The notes beneath the pieces were generated by a model, which saw only the letters and a program-made list of their open reading frames with translations, was not told the DNA's origin and did no database searches. This document shows, piece by piece, positions 34,373-36,602 of a stretch of 36,602 bases of DNA. Positions within the stretch are counted from its first letter, which is position 1. Every line of letters begins with the position of its first letter. Position numbers and translations under genes: made by a program. The DNA is taken from NCBI GenBank assembly GCA_030018905.1, contig JASEHJ010000005.1, positions 1 through 36,602 on the forward strand, in the 5' to 3' direction. The DNA comes from a bacterium. GTDB taxonomy: Bacteria; Sysuimicrobiota; Sysuimicrobiia; Sysuimicrobiales; Humicultoraceae.

Positions 34373-35002
34373 ATGGTCTTTACCGATCGGCGAGACGCAG
34401 GCCGCCACTTGGCCGTGGCCCTCGAACACCTGCGGGACCGGGACCCGGTGGTGCTGGCGGTGCCGCGCGGCGGCGTGGTGGTGGGCCGTGAGGTCGCCGA
34501 GCGCTTGGGCACCCTGCTGGAAGTGATCGTCCCTCGCAAGCTGCGCGCACCCTACAACCCCGAGCTGGCGATCGGCGCGGTGGCCGAAGGCGGCGAGGCG
34601 GTGCTGGACGAGATGGCGCACGGCGTGGGCGCGGCCTACCTGGAGCAGGAGATCGAGGCACAGCGCGCGGAGATCGCCCGGCGCGTCAAGGCGTATCGTA
34701 GAGGCCGGCCCCTTCCTTCCCTGGCCGGTCGGACCGTCATCGTTCTCGACGACGGCATCGCAACCGGCGCCACCCTCATCGCGGCGCTGCGCGCGGTGCG
34801 CGCCATGGCCCCATCCCACTTGGTGGCGGCCGTCCCGGTGGCCCCGCCCGAGTCGGTTGCCCGCCTGGCCAAGGAGGCAGACGAAGTGGTCTGCCTGAGC
34901 GCCCCCGAGTTCTTCCAGGCGGTCGGGCAGTTCTACGAGGACTTCACCCAGGTGGAAGACGCCGAAGTGGTTGCGCTTCTAGCGGAGGGACGGCAGAAGT
35001 GA
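34373..35002 (+). CDS. Phosphoribosyltransferase-family protein
   Basis: A 209-residue PRT-fold protein. The PRPP-binding loop is VIVLDDGIATGATL (122-135). The N-terminal part LAVPRGGVVVGREVAERLG and VPRKLRAPYNPELAIGAVAE is typical of the stand-alone 'predicted phosphoribosyltransferase' group, whose members are often found next to hydrolases. The first ATG at 34373, 13 bases past the DUF4446 stop. It overlaps gcvT by 4 nt (GTGA). The nucleobase substrate, if any, is not known. Confidence 0.9.
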   Translation: MVFTDRRDAGRHLAVALEHLRDRDPVVLAVPRGGVVVGREVAERLGTLLEVIVPRKLRAPYNPELAIGAVAEGGEAVLDEMAHGVGAAYLEQEIEAQRAEIARRVKAYRRGRPLPSLAGRTVIVLDDGIATGATLIAALRAVRAMAPSHLVAAVPVAPPESVARLAKEADEVVCLSAPEFFQAVGQFYEDFTQVEDAEVVALLAEGRQK

Positions 35003-36102
35003 CTCGGGGCGCGGCCCTGCGCCGCAGTCCGCTCTACGAGGCCCACCGGGCCGCCGGCGGCCGGATGGTGCCGTTCGCCGGATGGGAGATGCCCGTGCAG
35101 TACGCGGGACTGGTGGAGGAGCACGTGGCGGTGCGCACGCGCGTTGGGCTCTTCGACGTGTCGCATATGGGTGAGATCCTTATCGAAGGCCCCCACGCGC
35201 TTGTCGCGGTGCAGCGGCTGATCACCAACGACGTGCGGCCCCTGGCGGTGGGCCAGGGCCTGTACACCCCGATGTGCAACCCCGGTGGCGGGGTGATTGA
35301 TGACCTGATCGTCTTCCGCACGGCCGACCAGGAGTACCTCCTCATCGTGAACGCGGGCACCCGAGGCCAGGACCTGGCCTGGATCCAGGAGCACGCCGCG
35401 CCTGCGGTTGTGCGGGACCTGTCAGATGAGGTGGCGCTCCTGGCCCTGCAGGGACCGAGGGCGGAATCGGTGCTCACTGCCGCGTCAGGGGCCCGGCTTG
35501 GCGCCCTGCAGCCGTTTCACCGCCTCGAGGGGATTGCGGTGCAGGGTGTTTCGGTGGCGGTTGCTCGGACTGGATACACCGGCGAAGACGGGTTCGAGAT
35601 CGCCTCGGCACGGGACGCTGCGCCCCGAGTCTGGGAGGCATTAATCGAGGCCGGCCGGCCGCACGGGTTGGTTCCGGTTGGTCTGGGCGCCCGCGATACG
35701 CTCCGCCTCGAAGCAGGGCTGATGCTCTACGGGCAGGACATTGACGAGACAACCTCTCCGTTGGAGGCGCCCCTGGCCTGGACGGTGAAGTTCGACAAGG
35801 AGGAGTTCATAGGCAGGCCGGCGCTGGAACGGCAGCGCAAGGAAGGCGTGGCAAGGCGTCTGGTCGGATTCGAGGCGGATGGACGGGCCATTCCACGGCA
35901 CGGGTGCGAAATCCGCGCTGCGGGTGAACGCGCCGGCACCGTCACCAGCGGAACGTTCTCTCCCTCGCTCCGCCGTCCGATCGGCATGGGCTACGTGCCG
36001 AGGGCAGCGTCCGCGCGAGGGAGCGGCCTCGAGATAGAGGTTCGGGGCTCGCCCGTGCCTGCCCGAGTGGTTCGGCTCCCGTTCTACAGGCGCACACCAT
36101 GA
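34999..36102 (+). CDS. gcvT: Aminomethyltransferase (glycine cleavage T protein)
   Basis: 367 residues, usual length. It takes the aminomethyl group from lipoyl-GcvH and forms methylene-tetrahydrofolate plus ammonia. Visible motifs: VPFAGWEMPVQY, LFDVSHMGEI, LITNDV, the catalytic aspartate region GGGVIDDLIVFR (Asp101), GYTGEDGFEI and ARDTLRLEAGL. The usual VNAGNR.KD motif reads VNAGTRGQD, so the conserved Asn near residue 121 is Thr. GTG start, GGAGG 10 bases upstream. Downstream, gcvH and gcvP are not seen in the remaining 500 bases, because an IS element begins there. Confidence 0.95.
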   Translation: MTRGAALRRSPLYEAHRAAGGRMVPFAGWEMPVQYAGLVEEHVAVRTRVGLFDVSHMGEILIEGPHALVAVQRLITNDVRPLAVGQGLYTPMCNPGGGVIDDLIVFRTADQEYLLIVNAGTRGQDLAWIQEHAAPAVVRDLSDEVALLALQGPRAESVLTAASGARLGALQPFHRLEGIAVQGVSVAVARTGYTGEDGFEIASARDAAPRVWEALIEAGRPHGLVPVGLGARDTLRLEAGLMLYGQDIDETTSPLEAPLAWTVKFDKEEFIGRPALERQRKEGVARRLVGFEADGRAIPRHGCEIRAAGERAGTVTSGTFSPSLRRPIGMGYVPRAASARGSGLEIEVRGSPVPARVVRLPFYRRTP

Positions 36103-36411
36103 CCAAACCGGTTTTCCGCATGACGCACCAGGCGCCCATGGCGCTTGTGGTCACGGACCCACTTCTGGCAGAGCCGCGCCTGCTTCTCCGAGAGGCGTAA
36201 CGTCCTGGTCTTCCCCGCTAGCCGATGTTTGACAAGATTGGGGGCTTTTTGAGCCGCTCGGATACCTCTGGGTAGCCGAAACCCGCATCAAGACTGACTT
36301 TTTTCTGCAGACCAACCAGCCTGCGCCAAGAGATGTAGTGATATGACTAACTGCGTTGAGCAGGAATTCCCCCTGTTATGTCGAATGGGTAGGGGAGTGA
36401 GGTGTGGTGAG
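36103..36411. other. Gene-free gap between gcvT and an insertion element
   Basis: Nothing here is convincingly coding. A 33-codon frame (36099-36200) overlaps gcvT by the ATGA junction but resembles no GcvH. A more AT-rich stretch (about 36222-36400) contains a run of T at 36246-36250 and another at 36298-36304. This is likely the DNA flanking the IS left end; its terminal repeat and any target duplication cannot be identified because the right end lies outside the window. Confidence 0.5.
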
Positions 36412-36602
36412 ATGTTCTTGCGTGCGATCACCCGACAGCACAAGGGCGGCCCGGTCCAGTACCTGTTCCTGCTGCAGTCGTATCGGGAGGGCGCCCGGGT
36501 CCGCCAGCGCGTGGTCGCCACCCTGGGCCGCGCTGACATCCTGGCCCCGCACGCCGCGCAATTAGTCCGGCTCCTGCGCCCCTATCTGCATGAGCCCATC
36601 GG
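36412..36602 (+). CDS. IS1634-like transposase, N-terminal fragment (truncated by window end)
   Basis: The frame from ATG 36412 to the last complete codon gives 63 residues, opening MFLRAITRQHKGGPVQYLFL then LQSYREGARVRQRVVATLGR ADIL. The 'MF.R......G..Y..L..SYR.g.rvRQRv...LGR' start is characteristic of IS1634/IS4-group DDE transposases. The catalytic DDE residues lie beyond the window. A GGTGTGGTGAG precedes the ATG. Whether the element is complete cannot be judged. Confidence 0.8.
   Translation, partial: MFLRAITRQHKGGPVQYLFLLQSYREGARVRQRVVATLGRADILAPHAAQLVRLLRPYLHEPI

Noticed and set aside
36099-36200. 33-codon frame coupled to the gcvT stop by ATGA
   Set aside because: No resemblance to GcvH or another gcv partner, and no ribosome site; kept only as a remark in the gap entry.
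36084-36221. Minus-strand frame reading RLSEKQARLCQKWVRDHKRH past the gcvT end
   Set aside because: Looks peptide-like and might be a fragment of an older element, but has no start, ends within gcvT and cannot be matched to any family.

Overview
The window is a GC-rich bacterial chromosome segment centred on the replication origin. Gene content and order (rpmH-rnpA-yidD-yidC-jag-rsmG-parA-parB rightward; dnaA-dnaN-yaaA-recF-dciA-remB-gyrB-gyrA leftward), a short YidC without a large periplasmic domain, RemB (DUF370) between recF and gyrB, and a DUF4446 gene after parB suggest a Terrabacteria-type lineage (Firmicutes/Armatimonadota-like, probably uncultured). The phylum cannot be fixed from sequence reading alone. 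No rRNA, tRNA or CRISPR array was seen.

Layout. 1-4.8 kb: tail of a lipoprotein-like gene, a shikimate kinase/3-dehydroquinate synthase fusion with unusual motifs, a secreted alkaline phosphatase, a MazEF-type toxin-antitoxin pair with a promoter that predicts a leaderless mRNA, and a small secreted cysteine-rich protein. 4.9-16.2 kb: one leftward catabolic operon of 11 genes behind a strong sigma70-type promoter. It holds a tripartite tricarboxylate transporter (TctC, TctB, TctA), an acylating aldehyde dehydrogenase, a cupin, a type I 3-dehydroquinate dehydratase, a zinc alcohol dehydrogenase, a TPP-dependent decarboxylase/synthase, an IclR regulator, a class III CoA-transferase and a citrate synthase-like lyase. 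Uptake, oxidation, decarboxylation, CoA activation and C-C cleavage of a carboxylic acid can be inferred, but the substrate is unknown. 16.3-17.4 kb: a DinB-fold protein and an M50 site-2 protease.

17.5-27.4 kb: the leftward origin arm, gyrA back to dnaA. The dnaA-dnaN gap holds a textbook-like unwinding module: DnaA box, GC-rich spacer, five DnaA-trio triplets and an AT-rich stretch. Upstream of dnaA, in the same direction, lies an unfamiliar gene encoding a GHKL-type ATPase fused to a winged helix. Beyond it, a roughly 500-bp gap carries a second cluster of at least six DnaA boxes, so the origin looks bipartite with the ATPase gene enclosed between the two parts.

27.9-36.1 kb: the rightward arm. 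rpmH, rnpA, yidD, yidC, jag, rsmG, parA, parB and an HD-domain gene are chained by mostly 4-16 nt overlaps; a parS-like site lies inside parB. DUF554, DUF4446, a phosphoribosyltransferase and gcvT follow. After gcvT the expected glycine-cleavage partners are absent; an IS1634-like transposase begins near the end and runs off the window.

From about position 275 to 27390 every gene I accept points left, and from 27907 onward every one points right, consistent with bidirectional replication from this locus.
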